A stretch of DNA of 64,000 nucleotides from Odontocerum albicorne (lineage: Eukaryota > Arthropoda > Insecta > Trichoptera > Odontoceridae). The notes beneath the pieces were generated by a model that did not search any database, was not told the DNA's origin, and saw only the letters and a list, made by a program, of their open reading frames with translations. The stretch lies in NCBI GenBank assembly GCA_949825065.1, contig OX463852.1, forward strand, positions 18,254,189 to 18,318,188, given 5' to 3'. This document shows positions 34,187 to 43,824 of this stretch, piece by piece. The position numbers and the translations under genes are program-made. Within the stretch, counting starts at the first letter, position 1, and the number at the start of each line of letters is the position of its first letter.

Positions 34187-35716
34187 TGATAGATGTAACT
34201 AACCAATGTATACATTTAAATAAAATAGATGCATAACTTAAACATACGAGTATAATAATAAATAAAATTATTATATCATTTAACATTAATTAAACTTTGC
34301 AAGTATGAAAATAATTAAGAAATATTTCAGGTCCTGTTAACTTGGTTATATTTACTTGCACTGTAATTGGTAAGTATAATATAATATATTTAAATAGACA
34401 TCTACCGGAGAACATTCAAAAACATTTTATTTAGGTTTGAAGCTTAAATATATAAACGAACCGATAATGAATAATTAATAAGATGGGAGTTCCATATATA
34501 CATTGTCATTGCACAAAGAATACCTCATATGTGACAAGTTTACAAATACGGTTTTTAGCATAAAAAATGATTGTTTTTTCTAATTGTTGACAAAATAAAC
34601 CCAATGTACTTTTAGAAAAAGGTCATCTGTAATGGAGGTAGATGTTTGTGTATTTTACTTTGGGGTATTATTTTAAGGCACCGATCTTCTCGCCATCAAG
34701 ACTGCATTGCAAGAATGTATTTGTTCATCCCAAACAAAACCATGTTAAAATATGATGATTTGAAAACCTGCAAAGGATTTCAAATTATCATATTTTTAAG
34801 AACTAATCTGGTAATCTTATAGTGGTTGACCTTCTATTGAACTATTGACCCAATTTTTGAATGCCGATTATTCAAATAAAGGTGCAAATTGGTTCCAATA
34901 AGTGAACCATGTGCCTTATATACTAAGAACATGCCAATCACACATTTCAAATACAAACATTTTCACTAATTGAAGAATGAAACCGAATACTTGATCAAAA
35001 GAAACTCATTATTTTATGACAATCTTACGTACAAACTAAAAATATCCATAATTTTGATATCAAATTATCCTCAAACTGAAAGAATATAACTAACTTGCTG
35101 TATTGTTATCCATTTTTCATTTACTTTTAATATTTTTAACAAAGTTATAAATTCAAATGATATTGTGTACATGACATTTATTTGAGTGGATGCATTTTAA
35201 GTGGAACATTGACAGTTAATTTTTTATACGAATTCAAAATTTTTATGATTTAAAATGGTTTGTAAAAAATACACAAAGGTAAATGATTAAAAAATTTCTC
35301 TACAAATGATTCTGTGTAATATCCATTTTATTTTATTCCGTTTTACATGTTCTTGAGCTATATATAAGTTTAGTTCATATTTTTTCATGTGTAGATATAA
35401 TTTATTTAAAAAACTGTTGATCTTGGCCTCATTAACTAAAAAAATTATGGCATGAAAATATACTTATTGTCAGACGTGTACTTTCTCCTCCATGTCGGAG
35501 TGTTAGCACCTTTCTTTAGAATAGTGGCAAGACCTCCCTACTGAAAACCAAATTCACCATGATAACTGAAAATCATTGCCTATCGCTCTAAATATGTATC
35601 TTCTTTCTGTCTTGCTATCATCCAGTCAGTTAAGTGTTAAAAAGTAAAACTCAAGCTATATCTTAAAATATAAGGCCTTTTCGGACAGAAAATTGTAAAA
35701 GACAGGAATAAATTAC
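34187..35716. other. AT-rich, no secure gene; possible 3' part of the minus-strand gene
   Basis: Two possible minus-strand last exons follow acceptor-like sites near 35532 and near 34776, each giving a short in-frame ending, but neither is secure. On the plus strand 34331-34369 looks like a 39-nt exon bounded by TTTCAG and GTAAGTAT. No known protein motif is present. Confidence 0.3.
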
Positions 35717-35858
35717 CTTCAGTTAAGCCTCCCTCATCTTGCACAGCAACAGATGTCATTTTAGCACTTCCACTTATATTTAAATCACCACACACTTTTA
35801 CTATTTTATCATACATTATCGCACTTCGGGCACTTTCTTTATATTCATTTATTTCATC
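35717..35858 (-). CDS. Candidate internal exon of an unidentified minus-strand gene
   Basis: On the minus strand an acceptor TTTTCTAG is followed by 142 nt of open frame and a donor GAAG/GTAATT. The frame, from the first base of the exon, reads DEINEYKESARSAIMYDKIV and continues KVCGDLNISGSAKMTSVAVQ, then DEGGLTEG. The composition (acidic and polar, no stops, no low complexity) looks like real coding sequence. The exon starts in phase 0, which fits the phase-0 donor of the small exon at 40942-40974. I do not recognise the protein. The downstream exon is unresolved. Confidence 0.5.
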
Positions 35859-36509
35859 CTAGAAAATTAAATTCATTTACAAATACAAGAAAATATTCAT
35901 ATAAAGATAAATCAGGTACAGCAATATCTTGCATACTATGGTTAATGCATGTTGAAAAAACACCGTACTTTGCAAAACTGCACTGATTAAGCTATTATGT
36001 GTTTTAATGCATTGTAATCATAATATTCTTTGCTTCGGTTTGCAATAACATTTAGTTATTTGCTTACTCAAACTAATGTATCTTAATCGTTGTATTTTTT
36101 CCTACCAAACTGTCACTAAGGGTGAATTGAATCTTTTCTAATGCATTCATGGGGGAGCTGCTCCTATGTTGGTGACATACCAAAATGTGAACAAGATAGT
36201 CACGATGCTGGTGGAAATTCAGACACCACGTAAAGGGAAAATTGAAAATAAAAATCAATTTTTTTTTAATTTACGATACTGAAATATGTGATATATGCTT
36301 TATTGCATTTAGTAACAAATTATATCAAATTTTAAACAGATCTTGAAGTAATGTACAGGTTGAAGACAAAACAATGATATGCTAAATCATCCTCATTTTT
36401 TTAAAGGATAATTTTATAAACCGCCGTTTAGAGAGAACAAATTTCTCGGGACTCAACCCCACTAATATAAACAAATTACGTTTGTTAGCTATAGCAGCGC
36501 CCGAGTGAA
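35859..36509. other. Probable intron sequence, no clear content
   Basis: A 61-codon minus-strand ORF at 36073-36258 has no recognised motif. A decayed SINE-like segment lies near 36420-36490. Confidence 0.35.
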
Positions 36510-36722
36510 TCATGTCTTATACTTTCTTTGTATACAGAATAACATTGTGGGGTTATTGACATGTGAAAATCTCCCCCAACCAACCAGAAAGATGTTTGAG
36601 GCTTTAGCGAAAATCAGACTGAAAACCCTTTTCTTTTGTAAAATACTGGGTTCCAGTGGCAATCGTACCCGCAAACTTCAGGTCAGAAGATAGACATCTC
36701 ACCAACTAAGCCACGGGGGTCA
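36510..36722 (-). repeat. SINE with conserved central domain
   Basis: Minus-strand head CCCCGTGGCTTAGTTGGTGA with B-box-like GGTACGATTGCCACTGG, then AAAAGGGTTTTCAGTCTGAT, the domain CGCTAAAGCCTCAAACATCT, TTCTGGTTGGTTGGGGGAG and CACATGTCAATAACCCC. Confidence 0.75.
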
Positions 36723-36844
36723 TCAGTAAATCACAAGATTGGACATTTTTGAAAGCTAATGCATGGCTAATACAGTCACACTTCATTAGCTGGTCTCTAA
36801 ATAGTGTTTAAAAAATATTGCATTGTTTTAGGCTTATGTTATTG

Positions 36845-37015
36845 TATACAGTAGAACTGGGTGGCTTATTGCCCTGTGGCAATCTATTTCAACCAATCAG
36901 AAAGATGTTAGAGGTCTTAATTGAAAAAGACGAAAAACCTTATTTCTAAAAGTGGACTTAAAAAACCCATGATCCCTAGGTTGAGGGCGTTTTGTCACTA
37001 GACCGGAGGTTATAG
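36845..37015 (-). repeat. SINE with conserved central domain
   Basis: Second minus-strand copy 120 bp further on: decayed head near 37000, then the central domain AAGACCTCTAACATCTTTCT, GATTGGTTGAAATAGATTGC and CACAGGGCAATAAGCC. More diverged than the 36510 copy. Confidence 0.65.
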
Positions 37016-37021
37016 TAAATA

Positions 37022-38287
37022 CCAGACCTGTAAATATGAAACTGGAATTTGCTCATAGATGGCTCTAGTTGTCAATGTAGTGACTGACAAGCTGCGTCAT
37101 TGGCGCCTTTTTCTTGTGTTTACATTTGTCAAAGAATTTTAACTCACAACAATCCAAGTTTAACACAACTACATATGTTTTCATAGCGTTGAACATGTCT
37201 GTTTTTGTGCTTGAAAACTACGATTCACCGACAGCATTGATTTTCTGTTACCATTTGAAGAAAACTGCTGCAGAATCGCATCGAATGCTTGTCGAAGCTT
37301 ACGGTGAGCATGCTCTTGGTAAATCACAGTGCTTTGAGTGGTTTAAAAAATTCAAAAGTGGCGATTTTGATGTGAGAAACGAAGAACGTGGAAGACCACC
37401 GAGAAAGTTTGAAGATGCCGAATTGCAAGCATTGTTGGATGAGGATGACGCTCAAACGCAACAACAACTATTAAATGTGACACGAGAAGCCGTTTCCATA
37501 CGTTTGAAAGCCATGGGAAAGATCCAGAAGGTGGGAAAATGGGTTCTACATGAACTGAATGAAAGACAGCAGGAAAACCCAAAGCACACTTGCGAAATGC
37601 TGCTCGCCAGGTACAAAAGAAAATCATTTCTCCATCGAATTGTGACAGGTGATGAAAAATGGATATATTTCGAGAATCCTAAGCGTAAAAAATCATGGGT
37701 AACTCCAAGCAAACCAGCGACATCGACTGCAAGCCATGGACACTATGGACGGAAGACAATGCTCTGTGTTTGGTGGGACCAGAAGGGTGTTATCTATTAT
37801 GAGCTGCTAAAACCTGGCGAAACCGTTAATACTGAACACTACCGATAACAAATGATGGATTTGAACCAAGCATTGCGTGAAAAACGACCAGAATATCAAA
37901 AGAGGCAACACAAAGTGACTGCTTCATAATAATGCACCATCGCACACAGCAAAACCGGTCAAGGAAACGATTGAGGCGTTTAGTTGGCAAATACTTTCGC
38001 ATGCGGCTTACTCACCAGACTTGGCTCCATCCGATTACTACTTATTTGCATCGATGGGACACGCACTTGCTGAGAAGCGCTTCAATTCTTACGAAAATGA
38101 CTCGATGATTGGTTTGCCTCCAAAGAGCAAGAGGTTTTTTGGCGTGGCATCCACAAATTGCCAGAGAGATGGGAAAAATGTGTAGCTAGCGATGGGCAAT
38201 ATTTTGAATAAAATATTTTTTACCATTTTCATACGATAAATGTGTGTTTTCTATATAAAAATTCCGGTTTCATATTTACAGACCTGA
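37022..38287 (+). mobile_element. Full-length mariner element, inactive
   Basis: Ends CCAGACCTGTAAATATGAAA and, inverted, TCAGGTCTGTAAATATGAAA, with TA at 37020-37021 and 38288-38289. The length of 1266 bp is normal for mariner. A second copy with almost identical 5' half lies at 62857-63879 in the opposite orientation. It sits 16 bp beyond the stop codon of the minus-strand ORF at 38304-38846. Confidence 0.95.
37195..38211 (+). pseudogene. Mariner (Mos1-like) transposase pseudogene
   Basis: The start MSVFVLENYDSPTALIFCYH is followed by the helix-turn-helix region, the WVPHEL-type linker (here WVLHEL, then NERQQENPKHTCEMLLARY) and the first catalytic block FLHRIVTGDEKWI. Breaks: a 9-bp deletion near residue 90 compared with the copy at 63419, a C-to-T change making TAA at 37846-37848 just after EHYR, a frameshift in the second catalytic block near 37918-37930, and Asp to Asn in the DNAPSH motif there. 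The last catalytic block (SPDLAPSDYYLF) and the C-terminus SDGQYFE survive. In structure and wording it belongs with Mos1-type D,D34D mariners. It cannot make active enzyme. Confidence 0.92.
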
Positions 38288-38303
38288 TATATAAATATTA
38301 GTA

Positions 38304-38846
38304 TTAATCATTTTTTATAAGAATTTTCACCTTCAAAGTGTCAGCATAAGACTTAGCAGTTTCATTTTCTGAGAGTTCAATATTTTTAGATAGTTTATTT
38401 TTAGATGTCACACTTTTTTGTGGATATTTTTTAAGCTTGATATTGTTTGAAACACTTTTAATTGGTAATTCAATTGGCATTAAATTATCATTTGCTGTAT
38501 TTTTTTTAATTTTTGGATTTAAGTTTCTCAGTTTTGGAATTATCATAATAGTTTCTTGATCAATAATTTGTTTTTTTTGGGGCAATTTGTATGAAAAATG
38601 CTTTGTATTTAAATATTTTAAACTTTTATCCGTAATATTTTTAGGTAGGCTGACGGATTCATCACTATAGTCACTAAGTACTTCAGGTAATTCTGCATAT
38701 TTATGTCTTTTTACTTTAACCAAATGACTGCCAAATTTATTATTGTGCTTTATTACGACTGGATCCTTGCCTCGAGCACTAGTAACTTCAAGAACACTAC
38801 AAACATTGTGGTATTTATTTTTAAAATTTTCATTCAACTTATCCAT
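38304..38846 (-). CDS. Unrecognised lysine-rich ORF, 180 residues
   Basis: A single open frame of 180 codons begins MDKLNENFKNKYHNVCSVLE and ends DTLKVKILIKND with a TAA stop. It is rich in Lys, Asn and Ser (VKVKRHKYAELPEVLSDYSD in the middle) and has no membrane segment, signal peptide or zinc motif that I can see. The length without stops is unusual in this AT-rich DNA, so it may be a genuine terminal exon or small gene on the same strand as its neighbours. A mariner begins 16 bp after the stop, so any native 3' UTR or polyadenylation signal has been displaced. Its N-terminal coding part is also partly duplicated upstream (38990 onwards). It may instead lie inside an intron of the 35717/40942 gene. 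Function unknown. Confidence 0.45.
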   Translation of the reverse strand: MDKLNENFKNKYHNVCSVLEVTSARGKDPVVIKHNNKFGSHLVKVKRHKYAELPEVLSDYSDESVSLPKNITDKSLKYLNTKHFSYKLPQKKQIIDQETIMIIPKLRNLNPKIKKNTANDNLMPIELPIKSVSNNIKLKKYPQKSVTSKNKLSKNIELSENETAKSYADTLKVKILIKND

Positions 38847-39160
38847 ATTGTAAAATATCCAGTAAGACTAGAGATATAAAGATCTTCTTGAATGTATGTA
38901 TACAATATCACTTAAATACTGTGAGTTTTTTTTTATATCAAACAAAATTTTACATTTGTTTTTTAACTCAAAAGTCTTAGGTATTAAATAGTAACTTCAA
39001 GAACACTACAAATATTGTCACACATATTTTTAAAATATTACAAAATATTCAGAGTAAACTTAGATATAAAGTGTATAAAGATAATCTTACGTGAATATAC
39101 TAATATATTTTAAACAATATTTTCTATCAAATTAAAATTCAGTCTATATACAACACACTT
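38781..39160. repeat. Imperfect direct repeat overlapping the ORF start
   Basis: AGTAACTTCAAGAACACTAC occurs at 38781 and 38990. The following ~110 bp are related (TTTTTAAAATTTTC versus TTTTTAAAATATTA, GACTAGAGATATAAAG versus AACTTAGATATAAAG). The offset is about 209 bp. The first copy contains the first ~25 codons of the 38304-38846 ORF. Confidence 0.75.
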
Positions 39161-39496
39161 AAATTGACGAATGTAAAAGAGTTCTCAAATCGAACGAAAT
39201 TTCACACATTTTTTAAAATAATCTTAATTTTTATTTGAAACTTAAACAATAAATTATTTAGTAATAATATATTTGAATCTTTTATTAAACTTTGTAAGAA
39301 ACGTATACTATTTTGAATTTTGACAGATACTGTTTTGAATTTTGAATGACAGATGGTTGACTAAACTTGAAAAGGTTGTTAATGGATAGTTTTTTTAGCC
39401 ATATGCTTTAAAAATAGGTACGATCTCCACCATTTTTGAATACTGTTTATTTTTGGAAAACATTCGGTGTAATAATGCAAAAAATTGGTTTACGAC

Positions 39497-39600
39497 CAGC
39501 TAAGTAAACTCCAAATGCCTGTTTGTCTGTTGAGCAGCTAAGTAAACGCCAAAAGTAATCTTTTAGAAGACGGTCTCGGGTTCAATTCGCGGAAATGGAA
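39497..39600 (+). repeat. SINE-like fragment
   Basis: Two related A-box-like pieces (CAGCTAAGTAAACTCCAAA and CAGCTAAGTAAACGCCAAA, about 40 bp apart) precede a B-box-like TCGGGTTCAATTCGCGG. Confidence 0.45.
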
Positions 39601-39699
39601 AACATATTATATTAAAAAACATAACTATGGTCATTCATTCTTATAGTGTTAAACATCTATGTTGCTCTCAATAAATCTATACTCATTTGTTATTATTAA

Positions 39700-40165
39700 A
39701 TTTCATTCTTTTCATCATCACAACCATAATATTTTGTTTTCATTACGCTAGTCAGAGAGAATAAATCGCCAATTCATTAGTTTCTGCCAAGTCCATACAC
39801 CTCATCTTGCATGCTCTTATTATAAAGCGTTTTCACTCTTCCCTTTTTCCGAATTTGATTAATTTGTTTGTGCCACATTTTTCGAGTTCTCCTCTAACTT
39901 ATCAACCTTCTATACCATTTGTATATTTTTCATCATTCCACAAAACCAAATCATTTCAATGCCCCTTTCTTCATCTTAAGTACTGTTTCTTCTTATGATC
40001 AGCATTCATTCCTAATGCCTAACTTAGCCATGCATTGTTTTTCTACACATTATATGCAAACATTTTCATTTCTACCACGTTTATCTATTTTCATCACCTT
40101 TTTGCCACTTATAAATTTTTCTTGTATAGTATATCCTAATATTGGAACTATGATTCCATTATGAG
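39700..40165 (-). mobile_element. LINE-A fragment
   Basis: Minus-strand order: decayed YGSE region near 40110-40160, C-terminal helix region, an ARKMWHKQI-like block near 39880 and the tail toward 39740. Two overlapping plus-strand ORFs here are antisense shadows. Confidence 0.6.
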
Positions 40166-40275
40166 TAGCCAGCTGTGCTTCTTTTTTCTTTAACTTATTT
40201 TATTTTTATTTAAAAAACAATTAATCTACATGTTGTTTATAGTTAAGGCATTAACGTTGTGAAGGTTTAAAGCCA

Positions 40276-40484
40276 TTGTAATTTATTTTTATCAAACACT
40301 GTTTATTCCACTTTTTTGTAACGGTATAACCCTACCGGTTTCAAGGCTTTCACCTCATCTTCAGGGGAGCGCAAACAAGTCTTGTTTGCGCTCCCCTGAA
40401 GATGAGGTGAAAGCATTGAAACCGGTAGGGTTATACCGCCACAAAAAAGTGGAATAAACAGTGTTTAATTAAAATAAATTACAA
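40276..40484. mobile_element. Large near-perfect palindrome, possibly Penelope-derived
   Basis: Two arms of about 104 bp meet at a single unpaired base (40380) with GCGCAAACAAGTCTTGTTTGCGC at the centre. The arms differ at only a handful of positions. The arm reads CTCCCCTGAAGATGAGGTGA, then AAAGC, GAAACCGGTAGGGTTATACC. CTGAAGATG...GAAACCGGT wording is common in terminal regions of Penelope-like elements, and a Penelope-like coding remnant lies at 49240-49540. The family assignment is inference; the palindrome is direct. Confidence 0.8.
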
Positions 40485-40619
40485 TTAATCTACAAATACA
40501 TACAAAACGGATCATTTATAAATCATACTAATGATTAAAATGTCAATCACTGATGTTCAGCGCCAGCGAAGTTGACATCCTGCTTCCCCATGTCTCTGGT
40601 GATGGTGGTCAGAGGACGG

Positions 40620-40775
40620 AGTTTAGAATAGGTATGTGGAATATTTGGGGAGGAATGGGTAGAAAGATGAATGAAAGATAAAATTTTAGATATAGTGTGT
40701 TGAGAAGGAAAGTATGGCGCTGTCCTCTCTGCCTACCCCGACAGGGAAATGGCGTGATGGTATGTATATATATAA
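40620..40775 (+). mobile_element. LINE-A 3' tail
   Basis: A short copy ending TGTGTTGAGAAGGAAAGTAT, CTCTCTGCCTACCCCGACAG, GGAAATGGCGTGATGGTATG and (TA)n. Confidence 0.7.
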
Positions 40776-40941
40776 AACTTCCACAAACATTTGAGAAATA
40801 TTTATTTATATTCTGTAGAAGAAAAATTCTTGTTTGTAATTTTAGTCAAGTCCTTTAAATTAAACAGTTAAATATTTTTTTTTTACTTTTATTATTTATA
40901 TAATATTATAAAGCAACAATGAATACAGAGATCCCACTAAC

Positions 40942-40974
40942 CTTAGGGTTATCAGCAAATGTCTCTTTAATCAT
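40942..40974 (-). CDS. Candidate first coding exon (11 codons) of the minus-strand gene
   Basis: On the minus strand AAACATATG opens a frame reading MIKETFADNPK and stops at a donor CTAAG/GTTAGT. An in-frame TAA lies 12 bases upstream and no acceptor AG fits in between, so if this is an exon the ATG would be the start. It ends in phase 0, matching the phase-0 acceptor at 35858; joined, the frame runs on into DEINEYKES. Short and therefore weak. Confidence 0.3.
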
Positions 40975-40975
40975 A

Positions 40976-41934
40976 TGTTTAACAATTTAGATACATAACA
41001 CATAAAGTATATAAAAAAATTGTTATTAAAAAAAAAAGATTTTTTTTCAACATTTGTATTAACCCTTTAAGTGCCGGAAGTTATTAGTATGGCCGTACCC
41101 AGCAGGCCGGGATTTTTTCAACAAAAATAAAACCTAAAAAAATTATATTCTTTTTATACAGATATAAAGGATATTATGAAAACTTATTAAATATATACAC
41201 CGTAGGGTGTTTGAGCTGCCGTTCACTCAGAAAAACACAGTTTAAATATTCACAAAATGTCAAGGCTGTCACAACTTGACACAGAAAACAAGTTTACTTA
41301 TAAATATAGTGGAATATAATATACTTTGTAAACTAAAATTATCTGTATGATGTATAATAAAGCACAAAAGCTAAATAAACTATAAAATAAAACCGTAAAA
41401 AGTCTATATAAACGTCGTATTATGCCGCAAAACTGCCGCCAATAACCAAAGAATACATGAAAACACACTTTGTAAATAAATACTTTGAAAAATTTACAAA
41501 AATAACGCACAAAAGTTAAAAATCAACCATTGAAGAAAACTACAAAGTCATTATAAATCATCACAATTACGTCGCAAAAAAACTGTAGTCGGTAACCCTG
41601 TATCAGAGACACGTATTGACTGTCAGTGAAAGCTTTTAGAAAGATGACTGTAACTTTGATAATATCGGTAAATTGTTATATTTAAATATTTTTTGACCAT
41701 CCTAATAGATGTCACTATGTGTTACAATTTATAAATTATTACAATTGGATTTGATATTAGCTTGCGACAAGCTCAAAGGAGAGCGCGTTTACGCATTCAT
41801 TTTGTATGGCCGGCCTGGCGAGCACTGAATCGGAGAGCGCGTCAATGCGCTCGTGGCAGTAAACCGGTTAATTTAGAATAAGTTTGTAACCCGACCAAGT
41901 TAGAGGATATCCCATTGAAAATTCTTGGGCTTAC
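40976..41934. other. No gene recognised
   Basis: AT-rich. A patch near 41760-41870 has GGAGAGCGCGTTTACGCATT and GAGAGCGCGTCAATGCGCTC, an unexplained imperfect repeat. Nothing else identified. Confidence 0.35.
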
Positions 41935-42113
41935 CTGCAGCGTCTTTCCTCCATAACGATTTTTTACTATGGGAATTATATAAAGTCCTTTTTACCTTGT
42001 CTGGTGCGATAGCTACTCGTTCATAATAAGTGTTTTCTTTTGGATGCCATTTTCTATACTTTTCTTCAAATAAAATGGTAGGATGACAGAAATGGCTTGA
42101 GAAAAGATCATTC
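41935..42113 (-). CDS. Candidate internal exon of an unidentified minus-strand gene
   Basis: On the minus strand an acceptor AATGACAG precedes 179 nt of open frame ended by a donor GCTGCAG/GTAAGC, close to consensus. The frame reads NDLFSSHFCHPTILFEEKYR, KWHPKENTYYERVAIAPDKV and KRTLYNSHSKKSLWRKDAA. It looks like ordinary soluble protein sequence with no low complexity. I do not recognise the family. It enters in phase 2 and leaves in phase 1, so it does not join directly to the exon at 40942-40974. Either an exon is missing or it belongs to another gene. Confidence 0.5.
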
Positions 42114-42429
42114 CTGTCATTTCAAAAAAGGTTTTCAGAAAATATAATATTGTACTAGATTTCATACTTGTAAAAATCTGAATTTTGTATATGATAAATC
42201 ATATGATGGACATTATTTAAAATACACTGATGAGACTCCCTTACTGTGTCTGGGTTTTATCAAATTGCTGGGTGGCAAAATAAAAATGGCAGACGATGGT
42301 TTAAGTTATTTATTTTACAAATAAAAGCAGCAAAAACCAATTAAATTAAATTGCAAAATTTAATGTTCATTTTCAGTCACCAATAACTAAACTGCTAACT
42401 CAAGAACCTAAAACTCAATATCACTAGTG

Positions 42430-42740
42430 AGTTAGTTCTTCTTGTTGGGGAAATCTCGTTGGGTATTCTGTAGACAACTGGACTAGCTAAAGATACTGGA
42501 TACTTGTTGACATTTTAGTATTTGCTGAGATGCAGTGATCTTGCTGGCAGAGTAGCCCAAATTTGTAGTCAAGGGTAGATATCTTCTTAGATACAACCCC
42601 AAATGCTAACTGGTTTCTTATTGTAGATGTGGCAAATTTTATAGGCATTTTCCCATACTCCGTCTCCAGGACACCATTTTCTTTTAAGGAGGAAAATAGT
42701 ACATGGTGGGAGCTTATTGACAGTATTTGCTAACCTGAAT
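42430..42740 (-). mobile_element. Decayed piggyBac-like transposase remnant
   Basis: Minus-strand frames read VLFSSLKENGVLETEYGKMP and KFATSTIRNQLAFGVVSKKI, then STLDYKFG. This parallels the piggyBac order FFSSLxLLxxLKExGxxATGTxRxNR ... KRGxxDYKF. Frameshifts and stops occur. The assignment rests on motif order only. Confidence 0.4.
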
Positions 42741-42743
42741 GCG

Positions 42744-43064
42744 TTAATAACCCACATAAAAGCGCCTCCAAAATTTATATGAAACTTTCCTGGTTCGATC
42801 CTGAATACGCTTGTGACTGTAATGAGAGCACTTCATGTAGTTACAGGAATATTTATTTTCATTTTTAATACATTTGCTAACCTTTCTAGGCAATTGATTT
42901 GTATAGGATGACTGGCAGGCGTCGAAGTGGGGGATGGTGCCATTAACGCCTTGTATCATCACAAAAGGCAAATATATTAAATAATCTCCACCGTAATAGC
43001 TTGAATCTCTCAGAATTTGTGCTTCCAAACTAATGATTTTTTTTAATCCTTGAATAAATTGCAT
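42744..43064 (-). other. Unrecognised ORF of 106 codons
   Basis: Begins MQFIQGLKKIISLEAQILRD and continues SSYYGGDYLIYLPFVMIQGV, with a donor-like PRK/GTTAGC near 42888. The first half looks coding and the second half does not. It may be a decayed transposon part upstream of the piggyBac-like remnant or an exon. Undecided. Confidence 0.25.
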
Positions 43065-43529
43065 ATATAAGAGTGGTGATCTTAATAAAAATAAGTTTTA
43101 TTGCTCACAGAATCTTATTTTGCTCATATTATCTGGACAAGAAGTCTCTGTATACAACAATTTACCAAGACATGAATCATTGCATTTTTAATTTTGGTAA
43201 TAAGATTATTTCTTGGTTTGGATTTCAAAAAAACCTAAGCAAAATGAACAAATATATAAACTTGGCACAAATAGCTTATCCTTTCAGCATGGAGCATGCA
43301 GAAGCCACAAATTATCTTCATGTGATCTGATCAGCATCACATCAGTACTTCTTCGAACCGATTGGCTACTCTGATCTAGTAGCGTCAAAGGATAATTTTG
43401 CTGCATTCAACGTTTTCAGCCAAAGCACTGGCTACTTGCTGGGTTATTTAAGCCACTTTCATTTGGTATGTAGCGAGTAATTTTACTTCTGTGATGTCAT
43501 ACTTTAAGTCTGTTGTTGCTGCAATCTTT

Positions 43530-43725
43530 TTCACCCACAGGTGTGTCGCTGTCGGTTTAAGAATCCCTTTCATCAGTATCTTCTTCGTTACTATGTGACA
43601 TAGTGTTCATAATAAAAAGATTTCGATCTCCAAATATTGATCACGGTCATTCAATAATTGATCACCCTGGACTTATTTTGCCTCCCATAATAGCATGGGT
43701 AGCAGTAAGATAAAAAACTGAACTG
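43530..43725. repeat. Dispersed repeat, copy 2
   Basis: Related to 29095-29320 (CACAGGTGTGTCGCTGTCGG, ATCTTCTTCGTTACTATG, GGACTTATTTTGCCTCCCAT, AGCATGGGTAGCAG), same orientation. Confidence 0.55.
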
Positions 43726-43824
43726 AGTAAAAATATAACCAGACTAAGAGAGCTTCTGTTGTCTAAAAGGCTTCCCCCTGCGTCTTTCACAAGAGTTAAA
43801 AATAATTGTTAATTTAAACAAAAG

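Noticed and set aside
39919..40164. 81-codon plus-strand ORF
   Set aside because: Antisense to a LINE-A fragment on the minus strand.
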